The position numbers and the translations under genes were made by a program. A model generated the notes under the pieces. That model was not told the origin of the DNA. It did no database searches and saw only the letters and a list, made by a program, of their open reading frames with translations. Shown here piece after piece: positions 33,761-46,049 of a stretch of DNA of 64,000 nucleotides. This stretch comes from Odobenus rosmarus divergens (lineage: Eukaryota; Chordata; Mammalia; Carnivora; Odobenidae). The DNA lies in assembly GCF_000321225.1 (NCBI RefSeq), contig NW_004451513.1, positions 249,522-313,521 on the forward strand, read 5' to 3'. Within the stretch, counting starts at the first letter, position 1. The number at the start of each line of letters is the position of its first letter.

Positions 33761-34094
33761 CTATTAAAGGGCCTCTCCGTGAATGTTTGCAGTGTGACCC
33801 TGGGTACGGAATCCCTCACTACTGAGATCCCGTTGGATGCCCTGAATAATGACACGGTTTTATTTTACAACAGCAATATTTACAATATGCCAGAACTTAC
33901 ATCCTATTCCACTATTTGAACGTATAACAAACACGTCACCGTGCAAACTCCAGGGGGTGTATGAGCAAGCCGATGAGGCCTGCAGGGCCTGCGCGTCGCA
34001 GCCCGAGCCTGGAGGCGGAGGACGCAGGGTCTGCATGCTGGACGCAAACAGCCCTTCCAGCAGCATCCACGGCAAACTTGGTCACCATCATATT

Positions 34095-34740
34095 GTAATT
34101 TTTATAAACTTTTTATTTCAGTGCAGTTTTAGATTTACAGACAAGCTGCAAAGATACACGGAGTGTTCCAGCACGTGCATGCTCCGTGTCCCCGACGGCT
34201 GAGTTGGACCTGCTACGTCCACGTGTCACGATGGGCCCACTGCACGTATGTGTTAGGAGGGATGAAAATGCACGCTTTCTTCTTAGTTTTGCCTTGTGTC
34301 CGTTTCCTGTCCCGAGATGCGGCCCCGGGCGTCCCCTCCCACTTAGTCCTGAGGCTCCTCTTGGCCGGGACAGTTTCTGTCTTCCTTTGTCTGTGACGAC
34401 CTTGTGACAACCTTGACAGTTGGAGGGCTCCGGTTGAGCAATCTGGACCCAGTCCCTCCATGGTCGAGCCGGATGACGTGTTTTTAGAAGGAAGAGCAGA
34501 GCAAAGTGCTCTCTCACCACATCATAGCCACGGGCCGCCCTGTCCACGCCACCGGCCAGTCTGACACTGACCTCCATCCCCTAGCCGAGGCTGCATCCGC
34601 CAGGCCCTCCCAGGCTGCTCTCGCCTCCCTCGCAAGCTCTTGGGAGGAAGTCACCGAGCAGCCCACACTTAGGGCTGGGGTTCTCCTCCTCCCGGGGAAG
34701 GGGACCGTGGATGTCGCTGGGAATAATGTTTTCTTTTGAG
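34095..34740 (-). mobile_element. Old L1M 3' UTR-type fragment, antisense, GC-drifted
   Basis: 'tgtaatttttataaactttt', 'gcagttttagatttacagac', 'ctgcaaagatacacggagtg', 'gaggctcctcttggccggga', 'cttgacagttggagggctcc' and 'gaggaagtcaccgagcagcc', 'cacacttagggctggggttc' follow an antisense L1M 3' UTR I know ('cagttttagatttacagaaa', 'ggctcctcttggctgtgaca', 'cacacttaaggagtggggag'). Many A/T positions have become G/C, in keeping with the GC-rich surroundings. Confidence 0.7.
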
Positions 34741-34765
34741 TTTCCTCATGGTTCCAGAACACGAT

Positions 34766-34945
34766 CATGTGTATGTTGTGTGTATATGTGTCACATGTAT
34801 ATCGTATTGTGTGTGTTCCCATGTGTTGTGTGTGTTCCCGTATGTTGTGCATTGTGTATACGTTGTGTTATGTATATATGTGTTGTGTGCGTGTGTGCAT
34901 GTTGCATTATGTGTTGTGTGTGTGCACACGCGTGTGCACGTGGGG
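34766..34945. repeat. Complex TG-rich repeat
   Basis: Built from 'gtgttgtgtgtgttccc' and 'tgtgtgttcccgtatgttg' units with 'tgtatatatgtg' variants, ending in 'gcacacgcgtgtgcacgtg', a near-perfect palindrome. Alternating purine-pyrimidine, CpG-containing end is a plausible Z-DNA former. Six short frames on both strands are artefacts of the repeat. Confidence 0.85.
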
Positions 34946-37900
34946 GATGAGTGAGGAGGCCACACCCTGTGGTGGATCTCAGGGCCTGGCTTTTCCCCTC
35001 CAAGGCCTCACCATTTAACTACATGTATCCAGCAGACTCGTCAACCTTTTCCAGTAAAGGAAATTCTCTGGGGGAGAAATCAGACAAAAGGTGGTTTGTT
35101 GCCCTTTAAACCTGAAGACTTAGGGGATGCTGGGGCAAATGCAGAGCAGCCCCTTGTCCTTGTGACTGCCGCCTCCTGGGAAGGTGCCTGACGGCTGCCC
35201 TGCAGCTCACCTGGGCTCTCTGCACCCCTGCACCCAGCCCCGCGCTCCTGGCCTCCTGCCGGCCGCACCCCCTCAGCAGCAAGCCCGGGGAAGTCGGCTG
35301 GCTCCATGTGGTTATGGGGGGCCCAGGACCTTGTGGGGCTGCCGTGCCCTGCATTGCAACCTTTGTGCGCGGCTGCCGCTGGGGGAGCCCGACACCTGAC
35401 CGGGCCCACAGCCCGCCTCTGAGGCTGGGGCCCAGCACGCCCACCGTCCCCCTGCTCCAGCCTCAGAGCGCCCCCAGACTCAGGCCCTGGCTCTCCCTGA
35501 CCCCGGGACCCCGACCACGCCGGGCCTGGCTTGCTTGGGGCCCCTGCGCTCCTGAACCCCGCCTGGGCCACAGACGCCCGTGTGGTATGCAAGACAGTAG
35601 ACCAGTACTTGTCAAAGGCCCGGGGGCCACCCTGTTTCATCATCTCCTGGCAGAACGCTCTGTGGCTACTCCAGTAATGGCCTTTGAATTCATGACAGAA
35701 TATCCGCTCAGCTGTGGGTTTTGTGAGATTCTGTTCCTGTGCTGTGTTGGGACGGCTGTGCCTGCTCATGGACTGTGTTCCCGGGGCACAGGGCAGAGGG
35801 GCCAGCCAGCAAGTCCCGGGTCTTGGACTTCCAGCCAAGCCCTGTTTAAAGGGCCTGCTCACCCTTGAGTTTGTTTGGTGTGATGAGGAATGTTCTCCAA
35901 GCCACCGTGAGGCTCCCCACTGCTGAAGGCTGGGCCCCATCAATCTGCCTTGGTTCATAGGAACAGGACGTTCCGGTAGAACGAGGGAGTGCCAGATGGG
36001 GAGCTGCTGGTGACCTCCCCCTAAAATCGCTGCACACTCTCACCCAGAGTATTGCAGGAATCCACTTGGGAAGCAACTTCGATTTGAAGTTCTCTTTGGC
36101 GTGTGCGCACGTGAGAGAGAGAGAGAGAGAGAGAGAGCTCTCTGAGTGAGTGCAGACAAGGCTTCAGCCCACTGTTTCCTCCTGACCCTGGACAAAAGAC
36201 TATATTCATCAAATGTCCTGGAGCCTTTACAGCTAAGAGGGTTTTGAATTTTGAACGAGGCAGCTCATTCTACAAATGTCTTTCCGGAATGACCTTCAGA
36301 GGGATTTAAAGCCTATCCAGCTCGGCCTCCATAACTCACATGCGTGTGCATTGTTGACACGGGCATCAGCCTCCCTCATATGCCCTCGTGCGCAGCCGGC
36401 CTCCGCCCTGGAGCACCAAGCCCCCCGCGCCCCCCGCCCGGGCCACCATCCACGTGCAGTAAGGGCAGGACCGTGGCTTCCCAGACGACCACATCCATCG
36501 TTTGGGAAAGAGCGTCCGAGCAGGTTTGTGAAGAATCAGTCATCTTTGTTGCTGTATTTCACCTTAATTATGGTAACTTTTTTCCACGTGTGGGGTGCAC
36601 AGAATAGATTCACTGTGATGTGGCTGAAAAGACAAGACTTGTCACTGATGAAAGAACAAACCATCCTGGCACAGGGGGGTGGGGGCTGCCGGGGTGCCAG
36701 AGAGGAAGCGTAGGGAGGGCGGGCAAGGGGCCCAGGCCATCCTCAGGGTGCTTTCTTGGGCTTGTGGAAAATACTTAGAGGCCTGGAAATAATGTAATTC
36801 CACAGAACTCCATTGTGGATGTTGACTTTATGATAAGTTATTACCATTCTCCTCTCTGTTGCGTATTCGTGTCTTATCTGTGTTGCAGCATCAGTAAAAT
36901 TTGAAAACCCCCAAACAGGTGCCCCACGCACAGCCCGGCCAGAGGCCCGTGCCTGTGACACACGCTGGTGCCCGCGTGGGGAGTGTGATGTCTCGGCTCC
37001 GTCCAAGCGTCTTCCAGGAATAGGCTCCGGCTGGTGAACAGCTGGAATTGTTTCCTTGGTCCCGCAGGAGAATGGATCACAGTATTTTATGGTTATTAAC
37101 CTTCTGTTAGTAACTTCTCCATACTGTTGTGCTACCAGTGCTGTGCTTTCTTACTTGTGAATATTAAGTGTCGTTCTTATGGAGGACATATCTTCCTCTT
37201 TACGAGCGTTATGGAATCGCACGTCCTAAGCAGCTGGGTGAGTGCAAGTGGCATGTGGGGAGGGGCCGGCATGATCTGTCAGCTCTGCAGAGAGGGGAGC
37301 AAAGCCCAAGGCTTTCTGTCATCCCTGCGGTTCCTGTCGACTGGACACAGTGGGGATCCCTCCGGGAGGGCGGGGTGCGAGTGCGGGGAGCAGTGATGGG
37401 AGGCCACAAACAAGGAAGGGTGTAAGAAGCAGGTGCGTGGTGACAGGAGGACGACTCTGCCTGCTCCAGGGCCCTGCAGCAGGGACTTCCTCCATGCCAC
37501 AAGATTGTACCAGATCCCTGCTTTTGAGCCCTTCCTGCCACCCCCAGGCATGTGGGAGGTATTCAGGGACCATCAGCTCGTGTTTGCAGGCATCCGTCTT
37601 GCCAAAGCTGAAGAGCGTTCCCTGTGTGCCTTTCAAGACTAAGGCATCACATGTGGGCGAATTACCTGCCAGTACTCTGAGGATGGAGAGCAGTTTCCGA
37701 CTCATTCAGAGGTGATACTTTCCCTGGTGTTGAGATCTCTGGGAAACGACCTTTTCTCTTTTGAGGAAAGAAATTAGCATTTTATTTTCTATGTCAGTGA
37801 CAGAAGGTCTTTCTGCATTTTTCAGTTGCTAAGCTGTAAATCTTATAATCCCCACACAAACAGGTGACCTCCCCACTGTTCTGTAACCAGGAGCGAGCAC

Positions 37901-38269
37901 ACAGCCTCGGTGTGTGCAGTGCATGCGTTCTCTGTGGAGGGGGGTGGCAGGGGGCCTGGGCAATTCAGAGTCAGTCGTTGGGTGCTGGCCCGGGCCGGCC
38001 AGCACACCTCCCAGCCCACACAGAGGACCAGGGAGCAGGGTGTGTTGGCCAGGATGAGTCTGGGGCTCACAGTCCTGGGCCTCGTAGGGGTCCATTGGCT
38101 GTGGGACCCAAACACATTGGGCTGTAAGAGGAATCCACTGGGATCCTGTTCTGATAAGCATGACTGTGCAAAGAGAGGGGGCCTGGCTTCTTCCAGTTCT
38201 TTCTGGAAGCTCCAGCAGTTTTCTTCAAAACGGAATGCCCCAAACAAAGAGAAAATAGATATCACCGTA
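34946..38269. other. Repeat-poor intergenic DNA with a GC-rich, CpG-bearing core
   Basis: Bases 35150-35580 are the most GC-rich part, with about two dozen CpG by eye, borderline for a CpG island. A 292-codon minus-strand frame (35080-35958) and a 186-codon plus-strand frame (35308-35868) overlap across it; neither has a recognisable domain. An AT-richer insert at 35590-35710 ('ggcctttgaattcatgacag') and patches at 36500-36660 and 36760-36900 might be regulatory. No SINE or L1. Confidence 0.4.
36113..36137. repeat. (GA)n microsatellite
   Basis: An uninterrupted GA run of about 12 units followed directly by 'ctctctgag', giving a short inverted GA/CT junction. Likely length-variable. Confidence 0.9.
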
Positions 38270-38520
38270 GAACATCAATTCGTTGATTTATCGATTCATT
38301 CACTCACCAGCTATTCACTGAATGTCTCCTTGATGTCAGACACCGTGCGCATCGGCTTGAGGATAATGGGATTAAAGAGACAGGTCCCTGGTATAACAGA
38401 CCTTCATCTGGTGGGAAAGACAGACATTAATCAAATAATTATATAAGCCATAGTTTAATTATAGTTGTGAGAGGTGCGACAGAGGAAAATACCATGAAGA
38501 TATAGTGGGGAGCCTAGGAC
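38270..38520 (-). mobile_element. L2 LINE 3' end, antisense
   Basis: 'gattcattcactcaccagct', 'attcactgaatgtctccttg', 'atgtcagacaccgtgcgcat', 'gataatgggattaaagagac', 'ttcatctggtgggaaagaca' match the antisense L2 3' end order ('attcattcaacaaatattta', 'gtgccaggcactgttctagg', 'ctggggatacagcagtgaac'). Confidence 0.75.
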
Positions 38521-40739
38521 ATCATTCTGACTTAAAACGGAGAGCCCTGCGCCAGGCACGCATCCCCAGCAGGACTGGGCTGGGCACAGCACCCCGACAC
38601 CTGACAGCAGGTCCATCCAGGGTGCGGAGGGTCGCCTTTGCCTGGTCCTCCTGTACCACGGCAGAGAGGCAGACGGTGGGGAGGGTCTGACTTGGGAGGG
38701 GGGGTGGCAGGCTGTGGCTCCTCCTCTGCACGTTGTCACTGGGACGGCGTTTTGCGTGCTTGCAAACATCATGCTTGGGGATTTCCCTAGCGAGCGGCAC
38801 ATCGGGTTTTGTTGAATTTGCAATCAGGTTAAGTAGGAGAGGTGGCTCTTCTAGGCAAATCATATCATCACTACACTGAAGTTGAACGCGTCTCCTCAGA
38901 GGGTACAAGGTACTTAGAAAATAGCATCCAGTCCAAGCTGTTCTCCTAAAATAAATACAAACTGCTTACCACCTGCTTCAGAATCAAAGTTGATAAAGTT
39001 ACAGCAGGAAGAGCATTTATTTCCATACTAATTTCTTTTGGAAAATAATTCGGGAAGATCCTGATCCTATAGATCTTAACGAAAAACGAGACTCTGAATT
39101 TGCTAGACGAGCACATCAGTGGGAAAGTGATGCCAGTCCCCAAAGCCCAGAAGCCATGGACATGTTGGTTTGTCCCCACGGGGGATGCACAGCAGCGGGG
39201 CCCTGGGGGTTGGGGCCTGGGGGCTGCTGACACCTTCCCTGATGGAGGAGCCAATGCTTTGTGGGGAGAGAAGGTGGCCCTTAAGCTATAGCCACTCCTC
39301 CAAAGTGACTGAGAATTGCTTTTTCTGGAAAAACATGGTGCATTTTAACCCACACTTACAGTTGACAAAGGAATTGCATTTCCATTTTAGAGAGGAGCAT
39401 GGTCACAGGGAATTTTTGAAAGCTGGGAAGGACGGAGATGATCACCTGCATTTCCCTCCTTGTCCACACGTCTTAGCTGAGGGGGTGTGGGAGGAAGAGG
39501 CTTGTGAGTGGCCGAGGGTGGCCGTTCTAGGCTCCTGGGCTTTCCACCCCTCCCACTGTGCCCAGTATCTTTTGTCGTTTCCTTCTAAAAACCCCTTTCT
39601 TTTTTAAAGTGAAGCTTAATCAGAATTTTCTGCAGGGACAAGCAGAGTGGTTTGAGGCATAGATCTGGGGGTGTTCAGGGAAGCCCCCCATCCTGGGTCC
39701 CCACCATCCCTCTGACGACCCCTGCTGGTGCACACCTGTTAATGCCTGGCTCTGCATGGACACCAGGCATGCAGGGGCTCAGGGGCCCTTGGCAGCTGTT
39801 TTGTCCGCTGACCCAGAGAGAGGATTCCAGAACTGTGTTACCTGGGAGGGCGCACTGAGCATTGTGAGCAGACAGCAAGACTTCTGTGTTTGTCTCTGTC
39901 ACCTGGAGGTGGTGCCTCAGGCCCAGCGTCGGATGGCAACCCCGGGGGCCATTCCCCGCTGCTTGCGACCATGAGGGTCTCCTTGTTACCCAAGTCTGCA
40001 CTTCACCCTCTGCCTGACCTGAATGAGTTTATGTAGTGTGAGACACCATGTTTATGCAAGAGGACCTTCCCCCTGAATTTCTTATGTGGAAAAAGCTCTG
40101 GAAAAGACAATAGCTCTCCGTGAATTTCCATCAGCTGACTCAGTCAGTGATACTGAAATCAGAATCTCAGTAGATAGTAACTCACACTTTAAAATACTCT
40201 GCAGTGGGCAGAGGGGGGACACCCTCTGGGGATCCATTTCCAATCAGGCTTTGAAAATAGGGCTCTTTCTATTTCACTGCTAGTGTGGCTCCTCGTCGGG
40301 CCCCCACTGACCCTCTGGGAGCTGAAGTTGGTTCTTTGGTGTACCTCATTCTTGGGACCCACAATCTTGCAAAATCAGATGGTTACATCTGTACATTGTT
40401 TGCTCTTTTTAGTTAAATATGTGATAGAAAAATGAGGTGGACTTTAAAATCGATTTTATGTTCTTTGGGCCATTCCAATTCAGTAAATATCTTGTGTGTT
40501 GACTGTGAGCCCAAGTGGGACCTGTGAACAGAGAAAGTCCCACAGAGCAGAGGGTCAAAGCACACACTTAGCCCTGGGGTCCAGAAGTGGTTCTCAGCCA
40601 GGAGAGGGGCTTTAGCATTACTGACCAGTGAACTCAGTCAACTGGACTCATCTTGAGTCAGACATCGGATGACCTAATGGCAGGATCACCTCATAAAAGC
40701 CTCTGAGCTATGGGATGGTGGATGTGGTTGGTCATGCAT
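38521..40739. other. Repeat-poor intergenic DNA, no gene seen
   Basis: Alternating GC-rich and AT-rich patches. A possible antisense MIR core lies near 39375-39410 ('tttccattttagagaggagc'). Open frames up to 145 codons are not recognisable. The AT-rich block at 38800-39130 is listed separately. Confidence 0.4.
38800..39130. promoter_or_regulatory. Candidate conserved non-coding element
   Basis: Repeat-free patch with 'gaatttgcaatcaggttaag', 'ccatactaatttcttttgga' and 'gaaaaacgagactctgaatt'. Composition contrasts with the GC-rich flanks. Inference only. Confidence 0.25.
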
Positions 40740-40880
40740 GCATCCATCCAATTTTTAAAAAACTAATATTGATTTATTTTCCATTCAGCTTTTATCAAGC
40801 ACCTCTGTGCCCACACTTTCTGCCTTGTGAGTGAAGAATGCTATGAGTTAGGACTTAAGGAATACGGTTGTGGCATTGCC
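40740..40880 (-). mobile_element. L2 LINE 3' fragment, antisense
   Basis: 'tttattttccattcagcttt' and 'tatcaagcacctctgtgccc' resemble the antisense L2 end ('ttcattcagcatttattgag', 'gcacctactatgtgcc'). Short and diverged. Confidence 0.45.
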
Positions 40881-41827
40881 TGGTTAATTCTCCTACCCTA
40901 AAACTTTATCTTCTCTTGAAGTTAGAAATAGTGACCTCTTTCTCTTTTCAAGGCTAACATCCCACATGTGAAGCATCTGACCCTCTCCCTCCATGGTGGG
41001 TTCTCTGTAGATGCGCTAATTCTTCCTGTTCTCCTGGCAGGAGCTGTCAGAGACTTCTTCTAGATGTCCATCTACCCTCCCAAGGGCTGTGTCCTCCTGG
41101 ATCTCATTTACTGAGCTGGTAAAACCCGCCCTCCCTGGACAGCAATGCCTGTTCTCTGCATTTTCACACCACTCTTACCCTAGACATGTGCTGTTTCTTT
41201 CTTGTTGCTGAATTTTGAGGGAGGCTATATTCAGCAGGATCTTATGTCTTAGTTCTTCCCCTTATCACCCAGCAAGACACTGAATGCTAAATATCAGGGT
41301 TGTAAGTTTCTGAGGCTAATTTACCAAGAACGAGCCTCCTTCAGGAAGCTTCCGTTGGTTGATGAAGCCTGGCTCACTCCATCCAGCCTCCATCCACATG
41401 TCCTTAGCTGAGCTCCTTCCGTCTCAACTCCAAGAAACTCTGGGTCTTCTCTGCATTTCCCCATCTTGCACTTCATATTCTCATTAGAGTGGTCTGTGTT
41501 CGACCCACCATGACATTTTCTGCTCACAGGACTTCGATATTTCCCTCCGACCTCCTGAAGTTAGTAGAAGAGTTTGAGTGTGGCAGTGAGTCTCTACAGT
41601 CTAGATTCAATCTGCACGTCTGGCCTCACCTTCCATGCAGTGACACAGGCTTGCTGTTTCTTTTGGGTCAGATGCCCCATTTCTCCCCTGCTCCTACATA
41701 CACCCCCTTTGGAACTATAACTATCTCCGGGGCTTTCTCCCCGAGGCCCACATTTCCAATCAGTCTCATGCCCTTCCAGCCTGCACACCTGGTTTTGATC
41801 TCTTCCTATTCTGAGCCTCCCCAGAAA
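40881..41827. other. Intergenic DNA with pyrimidine-rich ancient-repeat flavour
   Basis: Pyrimidine-rich plus strand such as 'ccctctccctccatggtggg' suggests very old repeat sequence (L2 or MaLR type), but I could not assign it. A 134-codon frame at 41489-41893 has no recognisable domain. Confidence 0.35.
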
Positions 41828-41960
41828 GGCATTCATTCATCTATTGATCCATCAAACATTTATATACCTCATATCATGTGCTTCGTACTTTGATAGCAAC
41901 GTAGAGATTAAAAGTTACGGTCCCTGTCCTCAGGCAGATTCATTGCTGCCAGAAGTTTTG
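41828..41960 (-). mobile_element. L2 LINE 3' end, antisense
   Basis: 'gcattcattcatctattgat', 'caaacatttatatacctcat', 'gtgcttcgtactttgatagc' and 'ggtccctgtcctcaggcaga' follow the antisense L2 3' end in order. Confidence 0.65.
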
Positions 41961-42660
41961 GAGGAGTCATCAATATATTCCGTCCTTTCTTTCCTCCCAC
42001 CGTCTCCTCTGTGCTCCCCAGCGGGCTTCTACCTCCTCTGTATTTCTACCGCTTCACCAAAACGTCCTTCTTAAGGTAGCCAATGTGCTCCATGTTGCAA
42101 AATCCAACAGAAAAGCTTAGTCTTTATCTTACTTGACTTTTGATCACCTTGGACACAGCTGACTCTGTCTCACCTGTGACACTGCACTATCTGTGTGTGT
42201 GGAAATCACTTAGAGGCAGGACATGTGGCATGCATTGTTAGGAGACCAACGGGTCATATTTGATTCTGTTGGTCTGGGAGGGAATTGTGGAGGCAGTAGA
42301 TTAGGAGAGTCTGTCTCTCTTCCTCCTATAGAATAGCCCGTATCAGTAAAGACACCATGGAGCACCATCACGGAGACCAGAAACCATCCCCCCACAGCTG
42401 ATGGTCTATTTCCAGATCCTGGGAGTCTTTATACACCCCCACCCCGACTCCAGCCTTGCCTCATTTCCTGCCTTGGCCGTTGCTCTCATTTCCTGTCTGC
42501 TGTCTTCCTGTCCACCTTGGCCCGTGGACACCTCAGTAGAGTGGTCTCTAAGGACGCAGACATTTTCTAGGATACACTTGATGCAGAATTTCCTCGGGTG
42601 TTTCAGCAGCTGTCATCAATAAAGGGAACTCTTTTTTGTACAAGTATTTACACCCCCTCT
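41961..42660 (+). mobile_element. Probable L2-like remnant, sense
   Basis: 'ttacttgacttttgatcacc', 'ggacacagctgactctgtct' and, further on, 'cagtagagtggtctctaagg' resemble the sense L2 coding region and the stretch 'cagccagagtgatctttct'. High divergence; the call is tentative and boundaries are rough. Confidence 0.35.
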
Positions 42661-45600
42661 GCCTCACTTTCTGGGTCGTAGACTTGTGTGAAGGGGTGTG
42701 TGAGGTTGATTACTCATGTGTTCCAAGTCCGGGGCTGTGCTGGACATAGGAGCCAGACAACGGAAAGGTGGACAGTTTGAAGGAGGTCCCCTCCAACCTG
42801 TCCTCACTGTCCCCGGTGTATTCTGCCGCACACTACACATCGGGATGGTGTCCTCCTTCCCACTCCCTCACTGCTCATCTGCTTCATCAAGCTTGCTTCG
42901 CCCACAGAAGGAGAGTGAAGGGGAGTAGTTTGATGGATTGGCATCTCCACATAATGACCTTTTGTACAGCTTTGAGGATTTGGCAGGCCTTTGCAGTTGT
43001 GATCAGATTTCATCAAATGTGCCATTCACTTCTCTTTTCTCCTGGTGACCATCAGAAAGAGAGTTTTCTTTTTAAAGTTTATGGCCTCAGTGGTTTGCTT
43101 GCAGTTATAGTGCCCCTAACAGCTGTTACTCCTTGCAACAGTGGATCAGAAATGAAGCTGAGGTTGGGCGTAATGGAAATTGTCCCTTGAAAGGTTTGAA
43201 TTTGGAACATTTATTCTCCATTAATTTCAAGTAGACTCTAAATTGAGCAAAACATTCTCTGTCTTTCCTCTTGGTTGCAGGTTTTAGCTGACAAGTGGAT
43301 GCCAGGGCTGTCTGACTCAATTGCAGGCATTGAAACATGTAGATTTCAAGAAATGTGCTCATCTACCCAACTTAGAGCATTCCAGTTGGGTTCTGGAGCC
43401 CACCACATTTGTCAGGGCTGGATCATCAGGTATATTGTGATGTCCCGAGTGGAGTTAGATCCTGGAGTATTGAGTGTATTGCGATGCCCTGTTGAGATGA
43501 AGTGGGCAGCACCCTTTAATTGCTTGCAAAGACACTGAGAGAGACAGAGATGAACACTGGGGAGAGGCCAACAGATTCTGGCCTGAATGGGAAAGAGGTG
43601 GCCAAAACATACCCCCTCCCATCCCTTACCCCTTTCTACAAACGGGGCTCTCCCACAGTGTACATGGGCTTTGGGACAAGTGGCAGCTCCAGGATCTCTC
43701 TGCAGCATCTGGCTGGTATTCCAGTTGGGAGTGGGGGCTTGAAGCTGTGTTTGCATCACACTTCATATGAGGTTGAGAAAAATGCCAACCAGGGCTTCAT
43801 CATCAAAGAACACAGGTGGAAGAGTGTTGACATGGATCCTGTCCAAGACCACCCTGAATCGATAGTGGACATGATTTAAAATGCTGCCATCTGGCTCCAG
43901 AAACATGCCTTATTCTCTGTATCATCTTGCCTCCAAACTCTTAGACAAACCAGAGTGTAGTAGCCAGGCACGTGTAAGGAGAACGTTACTCATCTGGAAC
44001 TTGTGAGACTTGATGTGAATATATCTTAAATCTGTCCTTTGTCGTATCAATGGAAAGTCAAAACCAGACATCGGTGTGTGACTGACTTCAAGGTATTATA
44101 CTTAGAAGAAAATAGACATAATTGTAAGCTGCTTTTATATGATAGTTTATAAGGAAATTTTACACATCACTTGATGTCTTTGTGCCCACCTGGGCTTTCA
44201 GCTTTGCTGGAAAAAACCCTACAGTTCTGTGATTGGTGTTCCTACTGTTTCATGGGCTCTTGACACAGGTAGACTTTCCTCTACTTGTCCGTCTTCGTTT
44301 TTTTCCATTCCCATTCACCAATGATTCAAACACTAATATTTGACTTACCAGTGCAGGGTATAGACATAAGTGATTCTAATATTTTCTACGAACTCTCTTC
44401 AGCTGTGTGTTGCAGCCTGTTTGTGCCTCCTACTGTCATCTTGGCAGGATTCCATAGAGTTCTGGTCACTTTTCTTTATTGAAAAGCCCAAGTGTGTCTA
44501 ACTTGAGCTCCAGTCTTACCTACTTCCCTCCTGAGGCTCCAGCACCCTGCAGTGGGAAGGAGGTGTGATGCAGTCCCTCCTCTTCCTGGGTCCTTGTCTC
44601 CAGAGTATGTCAGGGTGGAGAGGGACACATGTCCTCAGTGGCCCAACTGCTTTCAAAGTACTGTGTGCGTCATGGCTGCTTCTCAGCACGTGCTCTCTGA
44701 ATGGCAGATAGCCAGTGCTGCTCTCCAGCAGGTGCCTCCGTGAACTTCCTGGAAGTGCCACACCAGGGCCCCTGCAGGCTTCCTTCCCTGTTGTTGGAGG
44801 GCCGCTCAGCTCTCCCTCTTCCTCTGTCTCTCACCTACCTCTGAGCCCCTTGCCCCTTGGATCCTTTTGCCCAGTGTGCCACCTACTTGAGTGGGGTAGC
44901 AAGACTGCTCAAGCCTAGCACTGCTGCAGTGTCCACTGGACATAAGGGTGGCAGGGCAGGGGACTTCACTGACCACCACACTCTCTCTCTGCTCAAAGAA
45001 GAGCAGGAGGCAGTGAGCCAGGCCCAGGCTAACCCTCATTTATGTTCCCCATTCAGAGCCAGGTTCTCTTGCACTCTCTTTTGCTCTGGGCAGGCAGGGC
45101 ACCCCACCGTCCCCAGGGGGGGCCGAGGGCACAGGCTCTGAAGTCCCAGCTGTCCTCCCCCTGCGTCTCTGGGCTGCTGCATCAGTGGGCCTGGGCAGGG
45201 GAGGCTGGGTGAGGAGAAGGGGCAGAGTTGGTGCGATCCCTTCGATCTGCTTAGAGAACGTGAAGTACTCCATGTCTCTGGTAGTTCTTCGTCCCCAGCT
45301 GTGGGTGGGCTCTGAGAGCCAAATTCAGTACAGCAGGTGAAAGGGCACTGATCCTGAGCCCCCTGGCACCCTCTCAACCGCTACTCCACGTCGTCTCCAG
45401 CGGGGACTGCGCCCCTGCTACATGTCTCTCTGCCCTTCGGCTGCAAGGAAGGTGGCCCAACCTCTTCCCCTCCCGGGGTGAGGCCTCACCCCTCCCTTCT
45501 CCCCGGGACACTTGTTCCGTCCCGCACTTTCTCTTCCTCTGCCCCCGGGATCATCACTGGGACTCATCAGACTGTTTCATCAGGGGATACCACTTTAATC

Positions 45601-46049
45601 ATCGGAAAGTTGTCCATATTTTTCAAGTCTGAGAAGCTAATGTATCTTGGTAGCCTAGAGCCCAGAAGACTTGAGTATAACCGGAGACTGGAGATGTGGT
45701 TTTTTTTTAAGGTAATTATTGAAAACATTCCCTAGTTATTGGACTATTTGACTTTTGGAGGCTCTTTTGTCCTCTGTACTTTCCAAGTAGAATTTTTCAT
45801 GGCTCTTTGGTAATATTTTATCAGACTGTGGACATGGAACTCAGCCGTTGAGGCTCTTCTGCTGCGCACTTGACTTTGGTGCTTGGATTCACTCTTGTCC
45901 TTTCAGAAGCTGGAAGGGGCCAGCTTTGTGTTCAAGCATGATGCTTTGGTAAGCTGAAATATTGTGTTCTACAGGACTCTAAGTAAAGGGCACCTGTGGG
46001 AAGAAAACCTCCACACACCATCTAAATTCTTAGAAAGATTGACTTTTTA
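42661..46049. other. Repeat-poor intergenic DNA, no gene seen
   Basis: Ordinary mixed sequence. Facing open frames at 43412-43759 (minus) and 43520-43879 (plus, 119 codons, ending HPESIVDMI) carry no domain that I know. AT-richer patches at 44000-44500 and 45580-45960 are unassigned. No Can-SINE, no carnivore L1. Confidence 0.4.

Larger units (their letters stand above)
31711..34094. other. Repeat-poor intergenic DNA
   Basis: GC-rich to about 33050, then AT-rich. A 237-codon minus-strand frame (32055-32768) and a 132-codon plus-strand frame (32398-32796) cover the same bases and neither is recognisable. Contains the degenerate minisatellite at 32685 and the AT-rich candidate element at 33420. 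Confidence 0.4.

Noticed and set aside
34766..34965. Six short open frames in the TG-rich tract
   Set aside because: They are produced by the repeat itself in every frame and are rich in Cys/Val or His/Thr accordingly.
35150..35580. CpG island with promoter
   Set aside because: CpG count is only borderline by eye, and no TATA, splice donor or downstream exon could be supported.
43520..43879. 119-codon plus-strand frame as a possible processed pseudogene
   Set aside because: No A tail, no target duplication and no protein family recognised.
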